DNA of 64,000 bases from Actinomyces sp. HPA0247 (GCA_000411415.1 KE150450.1:880932-944931), one strand, 5' to 3'; shown: positions 24,756 to 33,496, counted from the stretch's first letter. The notes: generated by a model from the sequence alone, not told the origin. Program-made: numbers and translations.

Positions 24756-24793
24756 GGCCCCGGCCTCGTCCCCCTATCGACGAGGCCGGGGCC
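24756..24793. terminator. Terminator built from an inverted pair of GACGAGGCCGGGGCC
   Basis: A 15-bp perfect stem (24756-24770 with 24779-24793) and an 8-nt loop lie 29 bp after the permease stop. The stem is the enriched GACGAGGCC word in both orientations. Confidence 0.85.
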
Positions 24794-24896
24794 GATCCGC
24801 ATTCACACGGACAATCCCGGATGCAAAAGTGTGTGACGCGCACCTCATCAGTGCTAGAATTACGCCATTCAACCGCATGAATTCAACGGAGAGACC

Positions 24897-25181
24897 GTGT
24901 ATCACTCGCCTTCCCAGTACTCGCACGCTGGGGGAGTCGGCGGTGCCGCGCGAGGAGCCCAGGTCACCAGGCCATCCGCTCGGCGTCGCCGCCCCGCGCC
25001 GCCCTCGTACCCGCCGACCGTGCGCCCGCAGACGCGTGCCGCCCTCGACGAGGAAATTTTCGCGCTGCAAACGCCTGCCCGATACTCGCTGCCCGTGGGG
25101 GCGCGTCGCCTCCCGCGCTTCAGTGCCTTCGTAGCCGCCGCGCTGCTCATTGCGGCCGGTGGGCTATGGTGGTGGTTCTAG
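24897..25181 (+). CDS. Small single-span membrane protein
   Basis: A 94-residue protein starting at GTG 24897 after a GGAGAG ribosome site, with a -10-like TAGAAT near 24855. The first 70 residues are Pro/Arg/Ala-rich and probably disordered. Residues 76-92 (FVAAALLIAAGGLWW) form one C-terminal membrane helix ending in WWWF. I do not recognise the family. The promoter-like context and tail-anchored design argue it is real, but length and composition leave some doubt. Confidence 0.5.
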   Translation: MYHSPSQYSHAGGVGGAARGAQVTRPSARRRRPAPPSYPPTVRPQTRAALDEEIFALQTPARYSLPVGARRLPRFSAFVAAALLIAAGGLWWWF

Positions 25182-25288
25182 TCGCCTCTCTTGCTACCGC
25201 AGCACATGCCGTGTGAGGCAGCGTGAGGTTGCCCCGGCCTCGTCCCAGGCCACGCGCACCCGCGCCCCCAGTCGGGCACAATGGATCC

Positions 25289-26158
25289 ATGACGACCCCC
25301 ACCCCCACTGACCCCGCGCGTTACGCGGGCGCCGACCTGCGCCTGGCCGCCGTCGACATGGACGGCACCCTCCTGGACGACGACAAGAACTTCCCGCCCG
25401 GCATGGACGAGCTGCTCGACCAGATGGACGCGCGCGGCGTCACTTTCGCACCCGCGTCCGGCCGCCAGGTGTGGACCCTCATCGACATGTTCCCCGGGCG
25501 CCCCGGCATGACCGTCATCGGCGAGAACGGCGGCATCGTCATGCGCGACGGCGTCGAGGTCTCCTCCAGCCCTCTCGACGCCACCACCATGCGCGAGGCC
25601 GTCCGCCTCGTGCGCGAGGCCACCTCCGGTCCGGATGGGATCGACGGCGGCCTCGTCATGTGCGGCAAGCAATTCGCCTACGTCGAGCGCACCGATGATC
25701 GCTTCGTCGACGGCGTCATGCCCTACTACCACCGCACGAAGCGCGTGGATGATCAGATCGCCATCATCGACGCCATCGAGGCCGGGCAGATCGATGACGC
25801 GATCGTTAAGCTCGCCGTCTACGTCATTGGCCCGGTTGAGCCGCTCGCGCAGGCTACCCTGGCGAACTTCGCCGACACGCACCAGTACGCGATTTCCGGT
25901 GCGAACTGGGCGGACCTGCAGATCCGAGGCGTCGACAAGGGGAGCGCCGTGCGCGACCTGCAGCGCTTCCTCGGCGTGGATCGCTCTCAGACCGCGGTCT
26001 TCGGCGACGCGGGAAACGACCTGTCCATGATGAGCGAGGGGGACCTGTCCTTCGCCATGGCCAACGCCTCCCAGGACGTCGTCGAGGCGGCGCGCTTCGT
26101 TGCGCCTTCCAATAACGAGGCCGGGGTCGCCCAAGTCCTGCGCGCCCTCCTCGGGTAA
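25289..26158 (+). CDS. HAD-superfamily phosphatase (Cof type)
   Basis: A 289-residue cytosolic phosphatase of the Cof/YbjI subfamily. The nucleophile motif DMDGTLLDDDKNFP, the central Lys in the K-GSAVRDL region, and motif IV VFGDAGNDLSMM are all visible. The large C2-type cap lies between. ATG 25289 is preferred since it begins just before the HAD fold. Likely substrates are sugar phosphates or cofactor phosphates. Confidence 0.92.
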   Translation: MTTPTPTDPARYAGADLRLAAVDMDGTLLDDDKNFPPGMDELLDQMDARGVTFAPASGRQVWTLIDMFPGRPGMTVIGENGGIVMRDGVEVSSSPLDATTMREAVRLVREATSGPDGIDGGLVMCGKQFAYVERTDDRFVDGVMPYYHRTKRVDDQIAIIDAIEAGQIDDAIVKLAVYVIGPVEPLAQATLANFADTHQYAISGANWADLQIRGVDKGSAVRDLQRFLGVDRSQTAVFGDAGNDLSMMSEGDLSFAMANASQDVVEAARFVAPSNNEAGVAQVLRALLG

Positions 26159-26186
26159 CGCGCCTTGCATGGGGTTGTCCTCTCCG

Positions 26187-26213
26187 TTAATCTCAACTCT
26201 TGAAATACCTGTT
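26187..26213 (+). promoter_or_regulatory. Conserved upstream box, copy 1
   Basis: TTAATCTCAACTCTTGAAA then TACCTGTTGG. Two more copies occur at 28431 and 29711, always upstream of members of the small membrane-protein cluster. It lies 15-41 bp before GTG 26228, so it probably includes the promoter. The TTCTTGAA-like core could also be a regulator site. Confidence 0.55.
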
Positions 26214-26227
26214 GGACGGAGGACAGC

Positions 26228-26716
26228 GTGAGCACGCCCGAATACGCACAAGGTGGAGGCATGCCGCCGCAGGCTGGCCCCGCGCAGCCCGCGCCGCAGG
26301 GGGTTCCTCAGGCGGGTGTGTCGTATCCGATGGGGCCCCAGCAACAGGTTCCGGAAAAGATCAGCAGGCTCTCCTTCATTTTTGCGATCATCGGTCTGGG
26401 TGTCCTGGTTCTGTCACTCCTGTACTGCGCCTATATCGTTTTCACCGCTGTGCACAGTGACCATCCCGAAGGCGGGGGCTTTGTATGGATCATCCCCTTC
26501 GTTGTGTACATGTGCGTCCTGCCGCCCATCAATCTTGCCGGGCTGATTCTCGGTTTCCTGAAGGTGGGGCCCTCGGTATCCGGCCGACAGCGGATGTGGA
26601 GCCTGCTCGGTATCGGCCTGAATGTTCTTCCCTGGGTGATCGCTGCCGTTCTCCTTGTCTGGATTCGTACGTCAGTCTTCCCCGGTACTGCTGGGGCCCT
26701 ACTGGCCCTCGGATGA
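26228..26716 (+). CDS. Pro/Gln-rich small membrane protein, family member 1
   Basis: A 162-residue protein. GTG 26228 follows a GGACGGAGG ribosome site. Residues 1-45 are Pro/Gln/Ala-rich with the PAPQGVPQAG repeat unit. Three membrane helices follow at about 50-75, 90-115 and 133-152. The last helix begins LLGIGLNVLPWVIA, a motif shared across the cluster. No enzyme motif is present. The tail resembles the disordered cytosolic tails of DUF4190/DUF4870-like envelope proteins, but function is unknown. Confidence 0.75.
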   Translation: MSTPEYAQGGGMPPQAGPAQPAPQGVPQAGVSYPMGPQQQVPEKISRLSFIFAIIGLGVLVLSLLYCAYIVFTAVHSDHPEGGGFVWIIPFVVYMCVLPPINLAGLILGFLKVGPSVSGRQRMWSLLGIGLNVLPWVIAAVLLVWIRTSVFPGTAGALLALG

Positions 26717-26756
26717 CTGTTGTCTGTGAATAACGCTCATGAGACGGAGGAAGTAA

Positions 26757-27344
26757 ATGAGTGAGCCTTATCCTCAGCAGCCTGCGGGGCAGCCCGCAGT
26801 TCCCGCGCAACCAGCAGTTCCCGCGCAACCGGCGCCGCAGGGGGTTCCTCAGGGGTATTCAGTAGCACCCCAGGGTGTGCCCCAGATGGGCCCCACGCAG
26901 CCGGCGCCTCAGGGGGTGCCTCAGGCGGGAGTGCCCGCGCAGCCGGCGCCTCAGGGGTATTCAGCAGTGCCCCAGGGATTTGCGCCGGGCTATGCGCCCG
27001 TGCCCCAGGGGCCTGTGAAAGTGCGGGTTAACTGCATCTCCCTCGTTATGGGAATTGGCGTATGGGTGTTCATCGCGCTGTTAGTGCTGGATGCGTGGGT
27101 AGAGATGCACTCGCCGGACGCGTCCGCGAGCGGGAACGATATCTTCGGCTTCTTTCCTCTTTTTGTGCTGGGCTTCGGCGGTCCGTTGAACCTCATCGGT
27201 GTCATCGTCGCTTCCTCAAGAGCGAAGGAGCAGCCGGCGAAATGGAAGCTCAACAAGCTGGGAATGATCCTCAACCTGAGCCCGTACGTCATCTTTTTCG
27301 TTATCATGTTCTTCGGCCTGGCCGTGGCACCGTTTTTCTCGTAG
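26757..27344 (+). CDS. Pro/Gln-rich small membrane protein, family member 2
   Basis: A 195-residue paralogue with the longest N-terminal repeat tract (residues 1-90, repeated VPAQPAPQGVPQ and GYSAVPQGFAPGYAPVPQG). Three helices follow, the last beginning LGMILNLSPYVIF. The start MSEPYPQQPAGQ is nearly identical to that of 28525. The tract is repetitive at DNA level and may vary in length between strains. It lies 40 bp after member 1, probably in the same operon. Confidence 0.75.
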   Translation: MSEPYPQQPAGQPAVPAQPAVPAQPAPQGVPQGYSVAPQGVPQMGPTQPAPQGVPQAGVPAQPAPQGYSAVPQGFAPGYAPVPQGPVKVRVNCISLVMGIGVWVFIALLVLDAWVEMHSPDASASGNDIFGFFPLFVLGFGGPLNLIGVIVASSRAKEQPAKWKLNKLGMILNLSPYVIFFVIMFFGLAVAPFFS

Positions 27345-27490
27345 GTCGTTGGTGCACGCTCAGTGATGGCGTGTGCTTGTGCCGGACGAGGCCGCCGCTG
27401 CGATCACTGAATATTCTCGGTAGCGTGTCGCGGCCACGGCACCCCTTCGATGCTGTCGAGGCCTGATGTGATCACCGGGAGGAGAATGCC

Positions 27491-28294
27491 ATGAACGACC
27501 GCAGCGTCCCCGCAGGTGGGCCTCGCGAACGTACGTTGCGCCGGATGTACAGGCTGTCCCTGTTCTGCATATTCGCGGGACTCGCGGTCATGATCGGTGG
27601 CTTTATGGTCCGATCAGCCTCGGTTTTTGATGAGATGAGCGCCAGCGCGAACCTCGTCATTCCCGGGGACTCAGCGGTGATGAGCGACGGCGAGTTTATC
27701 CGTTCCCTCCTGCCCGTCGCCGGCGCCTCTGGGATCGTTCATCTCGTCGGTGTTATCGCCGGGTTAGTGGGACGAACGCGAGCCGAGGGTCGCAGGGAGC
27801 TCGGGCGCTGCGCGCTGGGAGTGGGAGCGAATGCCTTCCTCCTTGCCTGTGCCTGCGTCATTCCCGCGGTGGGCATTGTCGGCGATCCGGGTGGCCTCGT
27901 CCCCGTCCTCGTCGTGTGCGGCGTTGCGGTCCTGGCCGTGTGCGGCTCCCTGTTCGAGCGTCTCTTGAGCAGTGCGGGCGCGAAGTCGGTGGGTGCGGGG
28001 CTCGCGGGCATACTGGCGATGGTCGGGGCGCTGATTGTTGGCCTGTTCGCGATGCTTTACGACCTCGCGATGGCGCCGGAGGACCCGTTCTTGCCCGGCC
28101 TGATTGTCGTGGCTGTCTGCTTCTACATGTCCGTCCCGGCGGGCCTCGTCCAACTTGCGGGCTTGATCATGGGAATACGAGCGCGTCGGCGCGCTGACAG
28201 CGAGGCTGAGCGGGCACTCGCCACGTGGGGAATAGTCCTGAATGTGCCCCTGTGCTGGTGCGTGCTTTTCCTCCCCCTGCTGGTTCTCATCTGA
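27491..28294 (+). CDS. Polytopic membrane protein, family member 3
   Basis: A 267-residue protein with about six helices and no Pro-rich tail. Its C-terminal end (RALATWGIVLNVPLCW) keeps the terminal-helix motif of its neighbours, and internal helices repeat the theme (VHLVGVIAGLVGRTRAEGR, VQLAGLIMGIRARRRADSE), suggesting duplication of the three-helix unit. GGGAGGAG precedes ATG 27491. Function is unknown. Confidence 0.75.
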   Translation: MNDRSVPAGGPRERTLRRMYRLSLFCIFAGLAVMIGGFMVRSASVFDEMSASANLVIPGDSAVMSDGEFIRSLLPVAGASGIVHLVGVIAGLVGRTRAEGRRELGRCALGVGANAFLLACACVIPAVGIVGDPGGLVPVLVVCGVAVLAVCGSLFERLLSSAGAKSVGAGLAGILAMVGALIVGLFAMLYDLAMAPEDPFLPGLIVVAVCFYMSVPAGLVQLAGLIMGIRARRRADSEAERALATWGIVLNVPLCWCVLFLPLLVLI

Positions 28295-28430
28295 ACCTGC
28301 CCGGCGCTTTGCTGGCGATGGTTGAGATATCGTCTTTTCGTTGCAATATCAAGCCTGCCCCCGCCCGGCGAGGCCGTCGCTGCGTGCGCTTGCGGGGTGA
28401 GTGCGTTTTGCGTGGGGGTTGTCTTGTCGT

Positions 28431-28456
28431 TAGTCTCAATTCTTGAAAGACTTTTC
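28431..28456 (+). promoter_or_regulatory. Conserved upstream box, copy 2
   Basis: TAGTCTCAATTCTTGAAAG then ACTTTTC, matching the boxes at 26187 and 29711. It lies about 70-95 bp before ATG 28525, leaving a longer leader than in the other copies. Confidence 0.55.
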
Positions 28457-28524
28457 GGCAAGGAGGGGTGTGGGGTTTCTTCACAGCCTCGTTGCCGCAT
28501 GTCGGTGCACTAGAGGAGGAACTA

Positions 28525-29085
28525 ATGAGCACCCCTTATCCTCAGCAGCCTGCGGGGCAGTCCGCAGTTCCCGCGCAGCCCGCAGCTCCGGCGCAGGCCG
28601 CGCAGCCTGTGCAGCAGGCGCCGCAGGGGGTACCCCAGGCAGGAGCGCCCGCGCAGTCGACAGCTCCCGCGCAGTCGGTGCCGCAGGGTGTACAGGGGTA
28701 TTCGATGGCGCCTCAGGGGGTTGCTCCGGGCTATGCGCCCGTGCCTCAGGGGCCTGTCGTTCAGAAGGTGAATCGGCTGTCGATCATCCTGGGTGTTGTC
28801 GGATGGGTCCTCATCGGCTTGACGATACTGGCCATGTGGCTGGCTATTCGAGCCTCCGCCTCTGATCCTGATCCGAGCGGCAAGGAAGTGATCGGTTTCT
28901 TGCCCCTATTTGCTCTGCCATTCTTTGGCTCGGTGAACCTCGCCGGTGGTATTTTCGGGATCGTGGGGGCCGTCGGAAAGCCCAAGACACTCAAGCTCAA
29001 CTGGCTGGGAATCCTCCTCAATGCGAGCCCGTACGTCATTTTCACAGTCCTCATGTTCTTGCTGCCGGTGCTCCTTGGTCGCTGA
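28525..29085 (+). CDS. Pro/Gln-rich small membrane protein, family member 4
   Basis: A 186-residue protein. ATG 28525 follows AGAGGAGGAAC and gives the family start MSTPYPQQPAGQ. The tract to residue 75 is Pro/Gln/Ala-rich and ends GYAPVPQGP as in member 2. Three helices follow, the last opening LGILLNASPYVIF. Members 2 and 4 share both ends and are recent duplicates. Confidence 0.75.
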   Translation: MSTPYPQQPAGQSAVPAQPAAPAQAAQPVQQAPQGVPQAGAPAQSTAPAQSVPQGVQGYSMAPQGVAPGYAPVPQGPVVQKVNRLSIILGVVGWVLIGLTILAMWLAIRASASDPDPSGKEVIGFLPLFALPFFGSVNLAGGIFGIVGAVGKPKTLKLNWLGILLNASPYVIFTVLMFLLPVLLGR

Positions 29086-29211
29086 GCTGTGGGTCGTCCC
29101 ACGCGTCGATGACGATTGTTGGCGCACGCCCAACGATGGCATGCTCGCAAGGACGTATGGATGAGCGCATGTGCCATATTGCCGCGATGGTCAACTCATG
29201 AAGGAGTAGTA

Positions 29212-29634
29212 GTGACAACACCAGATCCTCACGTTCCGAACATGAACACCTTTCCGGGTGGACAGAGCCAGGGTGGGCAGCCCGCAGTGCAGGGGTATGC
29301 TCCCGTGCCGCAGGGGGTTCCCCAGGTGGGAGTGCCCGCGCAGCCTGTATATCAGGGGGTGCCGACGGGCTATCCGAATGCGGGGGCCCGGCCGCCGCGT
29401 CGGTCAGGAATGAAGATCAGCGGCATCATCTTGTTGGTTTTTGCGGCCATTATCCTGGTGTTGTCGGTTGCTGTCTGTGTGGGGATCGAGTTCATTCCCG
29501 GCGACCATGGGGACAGTGGAGATGGACTCGCCTGGCTCGGTGTCATGGTCCTCCTCTATGTGGTGCCTTTTGCGTTGATGCTGGCGATCTGCGGCCTCAT
29601 GTTGTTCTTCGCTGGACGACAGAAAACGCGGTGA
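29212..29634 (+). CDS. Pro/Gln-rich small membrane protein, family member 5
   Basis: A 140-residue protein starting at GTG 29212 (MTTPDPHVPNMN) after AGGAGTAG. The N-terminal 60 residues carry the VPQGVPQVG repeat. Two helices (about 65-88 and 105-130) flank EFIPGDHGDSGDGLAWLG, which is shared with the protein at 30740. These two form a subfamily distinct from members 1-4. Confidence 0.72.
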   Translation: MTTPDPHVPNMNTFPGGQSQGGQPAVQGYAPVPQGVPQVGVPAQPVYQGVPTGYPNAGARPPRRSGMKISGIILLVFAAIILVLSVAVCVGIEFIPGDHGDSGDGLAWLGVMVLLYVVPFALMLAICGLMLFFAGRQKTR

Positions 29635-29710
29635 CCGACGAGCGCAGGGTGGCCCAGGTGTCACACGCTCTCCTCGGGCAGCCCTCCTTGCGTGCAACCC
29701 ACCTCTCCGA

Positions 29711-29736
29711 TAATCTCAATTCTTGAAATACTTTTG
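29711..29736 (+). promoter_or_regulatory. Conserved upstream box, copy 3
   Basis: TAATCTCAATTCTTGAAAT then ACTTTTG. Together with 26187 and 28431 it defines the consensus TNRTCTCAAYTCTTGAAAKAC. It lies 44-69 bp before ATG 29780. Confidence 0.55.
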
Positions 29737-29779
29737 GGGAGACGACGTCGGCTCCCTGCGATGATGAAGGGAACGCGTT

Positions 29780-30214
29780 ATGTCGAATGGACAGCGACCT
29801 GTCGCTCCGCCACAGGCTGCGGGTACGTACCCTCAGCCCGGCTATCCGCAGGGTTTCCCGGTGCGTCCGCCCAATCCCTCGGCCCTCGCACGCAAGGCGC
29901 TCGCGTGCGGAATCGCCGCATGGGTCGTCTCGGTCCTCACCATCGTGGGCGCTGTTGCCCTCGTGCTCACCGCGCGCGCGATGCGTGATGCCAGTGGACT
30001 CGGGTGGATCGGCTTCGTCGCCCCAATGGTGATCCTCCCCGTTCTCATCGTCCTGACCGTCATGGGATTCAGCGCTGGGGCTCAGGGTATGGCCTACGCA
30101 TCCACCCCGCGGGAATTCAAAATGAGCAAGCTCGGTAAGCATCTGAGTGTCACTCACTGGATACTGCTGGCGCTCGCCTTCGGGGCCGAGTGTATTCGGG
30201 AGATGGCCAACTAG
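29780..30214 (+). CDS. Small membrane protein, family member 6
   Basis: A 144-residue protein with a short Pro/Gln-rich N-terminus (residues 1-35, YPQPGYPQGFPVRPP), then three helices at roughly 45-70, 80-102 and 118-138. The RKALACGIAAWVVSVLTIVG opening resembles DUF4190-type membrane proteins. Its last helix follows LGKHLSVTHWILLALAF, a weak form of the cluster motif. Confidence 0.72.
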   Translation: MSNGQRPVAPPQAAGTYPQPGYPQGFPVRPPNPSALARKALACGIAAWVVSVLTIVGAVALVLTARAMRDASGLGWIGFVAPMVILPVLIVLTVMGFSAGAQGMAYASTPREFKMSKLGKHLSVTHWILLALAFGAECIREMAN

Positions 30215-30256
30215 TACATGCGTCGTCCCGGGTAGTACATGTGTGAGGAGTAGGCG

Positions 30257-30688
30257 ATGACTGTGGTGGGTGACGCCTCACCGGCTCCTGCCGTCTCGAC
30301 GCAGGTTGGCACTCCCGCTCCTCGGGGGCAGGGAACGAGGCATTGGTTGGCCGGTCTCGGAGGCTCAACGATCGCTTCCCTGTTCCTGGGCGGCGCCGGG
30401 TGGGTTCTCGTTCTCCTCCTTGCCGCCGGGAACCTCCGTGTGTCGATTCTCCGGCAGACTACCGCGGAGGGCTACCTTGATGACGTCGGCTTCGGCTACG
30501 TGATCGTTGCGGGCCTCGCGGTTCTCTTCCTCAATGGCCTGGTGGGAATCATCTGTGCACTCATCGGCACTGCGAGGGCGAAACAGCCGAGTGGTCGCTG
30601 GTGGAGCCTCTACGCGATCCTCTTGCACGTGAGCCCGTGGCTCCTCTTCGCGTTGCTCATCAAGGTGGGAGCGGCGATACACTCCTGA
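30257..30688 (+). CDS. Small membrane protein, family member 7
   Basis: A 143-residue protein with three helices (about 35-57, 75-97, 115-135) and a short N-terminal disordered stretch. LYAILLHVSPWLLFALLI at the end matches the terminal motif of members 1, 2 and 4. It follows member 6 by 42 bp with a GTGAGGAG ribosome site. Confidence 0.72.
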   Translation: MTVVGDASPAPAVSTQVGTPAPRGQGTRHWLAGLGGSTIASLFLGGAGWVLVLLLAAGNLRVSILRQTTAEGYLDDVGFGYVIVAGLAVLFLNGLVGIICALIGTARAKQPSGRWWSLYAILLHVSPWLLFALLIKVGAAIHS

Positions 30689-30739
30689 CTGAATGCGTTG
30701 CGCGCACGTGTGCGCCTGCCGTTGATGGAAGGACAGACT

Positions 30740-31189
30740 GTGACAACACCAAATCCGTACGTTCCCGACCCAAACGCCTCTCCCATGATGCCTGCGCAGC
30801 AGTCGCCCTACCAGCAGCAGGGTGGCGTTCCTGCTCAGGGTGTGCCACAGCCAGACATGCAGCAAAACTGGCCTGCGCAACCTGCCGCGCAGGGCTACCC
30901 GCAAGGCGGGTATGCGGGCTACGGTCCCGTAGCCCCCGTGAAGCGTCGCAAGTCGTTCAAGGCGGCGGGCATTTTGTTCGGAGTCGGCTTGCTGCTCGCG
31001 CTCTCGCCCTTCATTGCCGGGGCCATCATTGAGCTCATTCCGGGCAACCATGGTGACGGCGGAGACGGCCTGTACTGGCTCGCTGTCGCAATGATCTTCT
31101 ACATTCTGCCGATCGGCCTCATCCTGATCGTCGCCGCCATCATCACCGCAATCGTCATTGCCGCAATGAACTCCTCGACACAGGGCTGA
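30740..31189 (+). CDS. Pro/Gln-rich small membrane protein, family member 8
   Basis: A 149-residue protein. GTG 30740 (MTTPNPYVPDPN) follows GGAAGGAC. The first 70 residues are Gln/Pro/Tyr-rich. Two helices flank ELIPGNHGDGGDGLYWLA, the hallmark shared with member 5. It is the last gene of the cluster; downstream is a 0.9-kb gene-free stretch. Confidence 0.72.
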   Translation: MTTPNPYVPDPNASPMMPAQQSPYQQQGGVPAQGVPQPDMQQNWPAQPAAQGYPQGGYAGYGPVAPVKRRKSFKAAGILFGVGLLLALSPFIAGAIIELIPGNHGDGGDGLYWLAVAMIFYILPIGLILIVAAIITAIVIAAMNSSTQG

Positions 31190-31372
31190 CCTTGAGAGAC
31201 GACAGGCATCGCGTCGAACCAGCAATTGGTGGTGGTGCGGGATTTTACGTGAGTAGGACGATTCGTGTTGGCGTATCACCCAGCTGGATAACGGATCGTG
31301 GCGTGTCCTGCTAATCCGTTCATCGTCCGCGCTGCTCCCAGGTGTTGCTGTCAGATCTGGTAGGCGTGGTGT

Positions 31373-31448
31373 GGGGGTTTTGCACGACACGAAGCTCTCT
31401 ATCGGCGTGTCACCGGCGTGTCGGATCCTCATGTCGTGCAATTCCCCC
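31373..31448. repeat. 76-nt hairpin element, copy 2
   Basis: GGGGGTTTTGCACGACA at the 5' end pairs with TGTCGTGCAATTCCCCC at the 3' end in 15 of 17 positions. The loop has the invariant CGGCGTGTC-NN-CGGCGTGTC. Length equals that of the copies at 2603 and 38262. The rest of 31190-31372 shows nothing I can assign. Confidence 0.85.
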
Positions 31449-31508
31449 GTCGAGGGGCCTGGCGGGCAGATTCTAGGGTTGTGGCGACCCGACACGAGCC
31501 GTACGCCC

Positions 31509-31684
31509 GCACGTTAACCTTTGAATCTGCGTATAAACCCCTTGATACGCACGTTAACCCCTAGACATGCGTGTGGGCGGCGCCGCCCACGTGCGGATCA
31601 TCGGGCCCACGTGCGAGGTGTCGGGCCCACGTGCGAGGTGTCGGGCCCACGTGCGGATCATCGGGCCCACGTGCGCTTTCAGAA
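31509..31684. repeat. Two adjoining 20-bp-period arrays
   Basis: Three units of about GCACGTTAACCCCTTGATAC begin at 31509, 31529 and 31549. After 16 bp, five units beginning GCCCACGTGCG start at 31585, 31605, 31625, 31645 and 31665, all 20 bp apart. The same order recurs at 38375-38510 with 3 + 3 units. Each second-array unit holds the palindrome CACGTG. Confidence 0.85.
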
Positions 31685-31814
31685 GTCCGTGCACGGGGCA
31701 CGATGCTGTGTTCATATGAACGAGGGGCACGCGGTCGCTTGTGCTAGTAAAATTCCACGCTACAAAGCCGAAAAGTCAACGCTCGAGCAACGCGATTCGT
31801 TCACGCTCAAAGCT

Positions 31815-31957
31815 GGTTAGTCTCAACCGCCTTGCCAACCGACTTTACCGCACCAGCAAGCCGAAAAGTTGCGACTAAACCAACACGTTTTGTCCATCCT
31901 TCACGTTGGTTCCCACCATTTTAGCCCCAGACTTTCCGGCACTAATAAGCCGGAAAA
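31815..31957. other. AT-richer region with two nested hairpins
   Basis: GGTTAGTC-N-CAAC (31815-31827) can pair with GTTG-N-GACTAA (31868-31878) around a 40-nt loop. TTTCCGGC (31933-31940) pairs with GCCGGAAA (31949-31956). Both loops share an AGCCGGAAAA-like tail that also occurs near 31768. It could be a non-coding RNA or decayed mobile DNA; no gene is supported between 31190 and 32113. Confidence 0.35.
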
Positions 31958-32113
31958 CAGTCCCGTCACCAACACGAAGCGTCCTAGTACCCTAGTGTCC
32001 TAAACCGGGTCGTTCGCTCTCTGTTGGGAGTCAAGGAATAAAGGGGTACAGCGGGGGGCCGCGACGCAGCGCGTCGCGGCCCCCCGCAGCAAGAACCTCT
32101 CAGAAGGTCAGGC

Positions 32114-32716
32114 TCACTCGCCCGCCTCGAAGGTGGCCTTCTCAGCCTCGGTGTCCGGCACGAAGGAATCCGTGTCCAGATCCGCCCAGTACTCCTCGGC
32201 CCACGGATCCTCGATCGGCTGCGAACGCTTCCACAGGATGTAGCCCGCACCGGCGACGGCGCCCACCAGGGCTGTCAGGCCGAAGGCGCGCAGCACGCGG
32301 CACTTGCGGCGCTTGCGCGTCGGCGTCGCGAGGGCGACGGCCGAAGCCTCGGACGCGCGGCGAGCGCGATCCGACAGCGAACCGCGAGCCTGCAGGGCGG
32401 CACCCGCCTGGTTGACGGCGAGGGAAGCGCGGGGCAGGTAGTCGTCCACGAGATGCTCGCGAGCGTTCTCGATCGCCGGACCGGCCTGCGCGGCAGCAGC
32501 CTGCGCGCGAGCGGCAGCGTTCTCAATCGCGGGGGTCGCGTGCTCGATCGCGGAGTTCAGCGCGGCCTGGGCGCGAGGCGCGGCCCAGTCGACGCCCTGG
32601 CCAGCCAGATCAGCGGCGCGCACGGCAACCTTGCCGGCGTAAATGGCAGCGGCGTCGCGAAGCTGCTGGGACGATGCACGCAGCTTATCTGCATCGAAAG
32701 TCGGCGAAGTAACCAT
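32114..32716 (-). CDS. Alanine-rich single-span membrane protein
   Basis: A 200-residue protein. ATG 32716 follows a GGAGA ribosome site and opens MVTSPTFDADKLRASSQQLR. Residues 15-125 are long Ala-rich helices with a repeated AIENA / PAIENAREH pattern, resembling YtxH or apolipoprotein-like coiled coils. One membrane helix (about 143-162, LTALVGAVAGAGYILWKRS) precedes an acidic tail (DPWAEEYWADLDTDSFVPD). Such proteins occur next to cyclophilin genes in actinobacteria; the role is unknown. It is divergent from ppiA. Confidence 0.75.
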   Translation of the reverse strand: MVTSPTFDADKLRASSQQLRDAAAIYAGKVAVRAADLAGQGVDWAAPRAQAALNSAIEHATPAIENAAARAQAAAAQAGPAIENAREHLVDDYLPRASLAVNQAGAALQARGSLSDRARRASEASAVALATPTRKRRKCRVLRAFGLTALVGAVAGAGYILWKRSQPIEDPWAEEYWADLDTDSFVPDTEAEKATFEAGE

Positions 32717-32867
32717 GATGTCTCCGATTCTGTCCACAATAAACAGGGGCGCGGACGCGCCACTCACCCCTATTGTGCTACAACGGGCTGTGATCTGCAG
32801 CCCACCGGCTCCCGTGACGTGCGCGACGGACAGGAAACCCCCAGGAAAAGATGCGACCATTGGTCTC

Positions 32868-33389
32868 ATGAAAGCTATTCTTCACACCTCCGCTGGCGAC
32901 ATCACCGTCGAACTGTTCCCCAACCACGCCCCCAACACGGTCAACAACTTCGTGACCCTGGCCAAGGGCGAGCGCGAATGGGTCGACCCGAAGACCGGCC
33001 AGAAGACCTCCCGTCCCCTCTACGACGGCACCATCTTCCACCGCGTCATCCCCGGCTTCATGATCCAGGGCGGCGACCCCCTCGGCACCGGCACCGGCGG
33101 CCCCGGCTACCAGTTCAACGATGAGATCCACCCCGAGCTGAACTTCAACGACCCCTACCTGCTCGCCATGGCCAACGCCGGCAAGCGCATGGGCAAGGGC
33201 ACCAACGGCTCCCAGTTCTTCATCACCGTGGCCCCCACCCCGTGGCTGCTCGGCAACCACACGATCTTCGGCAAGGTCGTCGACGAGGAGTCCAAGCGCG
33301 TCGTCGACGCCATCGCCACGACCCCCACGGGCCTCCAGGACCGCCCCGTGACGGAGCAGGTCATCAACTCCATCGAGATCGTCGACTGA
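32868..33389 (+). CDS. ppiA: Cyclophilin-type peptidyl-prolyl cis-trans isomerase
   Basis: A 173-residue cytosolic cyclophilin (PPIase A) that speeds proline isomerisation in folding proteins. Family motifs: VELFPNHAPNTVNNFVTLA, FHRVIPGFMIQGGDP (catalytic Arg), NGSQFFITVAPTPWL and HTIFGKVV. ATG 32868 begins exactly at the fold (MKAILHTSAGDITVEL). In M. tuberculosis ppiA also lies beside crgA and the kinase locus, supporting synteny. A palindromic terminator follows at 33408. Confidence 0.97.
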   Translation: MKAILHTSAGDITVELFPNHAPNTVNNFVTLAKGEREWVDPKTGQKTSRPLYDGTIFHRVIPGFMIQGGDPLGTGTGGPGYQFNDEIHPELNFNDPYLLAMANAGKRMGKGTNGSQFFITVAPTPWLLGNHTIFGKVVDEESKRVVDAIATTPTGLQDRPVTEQVINSIEIVD

Positions 33390-33407
33390 CCCTCTCCCCT
33401 CATCATC

Positions 33408-33472
33408 GACGAGGCCGGGGCCGCCCCCCGCTGCTGCGCGCAGTGACCGGGATGGCGCTCCCCGGCCTCGTC
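33408..33472. terminator. Inverted pair of GACGAGGCCGGGG after ppiA
   Basis: The 13-bp arms at 33408-33420 and 33460-33472 are exact complements with a 39-nt loop. They use the same word as the hairpins at 12229, 24756, 37426 and 53460. Confidence 0.6.
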
Positions 33473-33496
33473 CCTTACCCCGCCGAAAGGGAAGCT

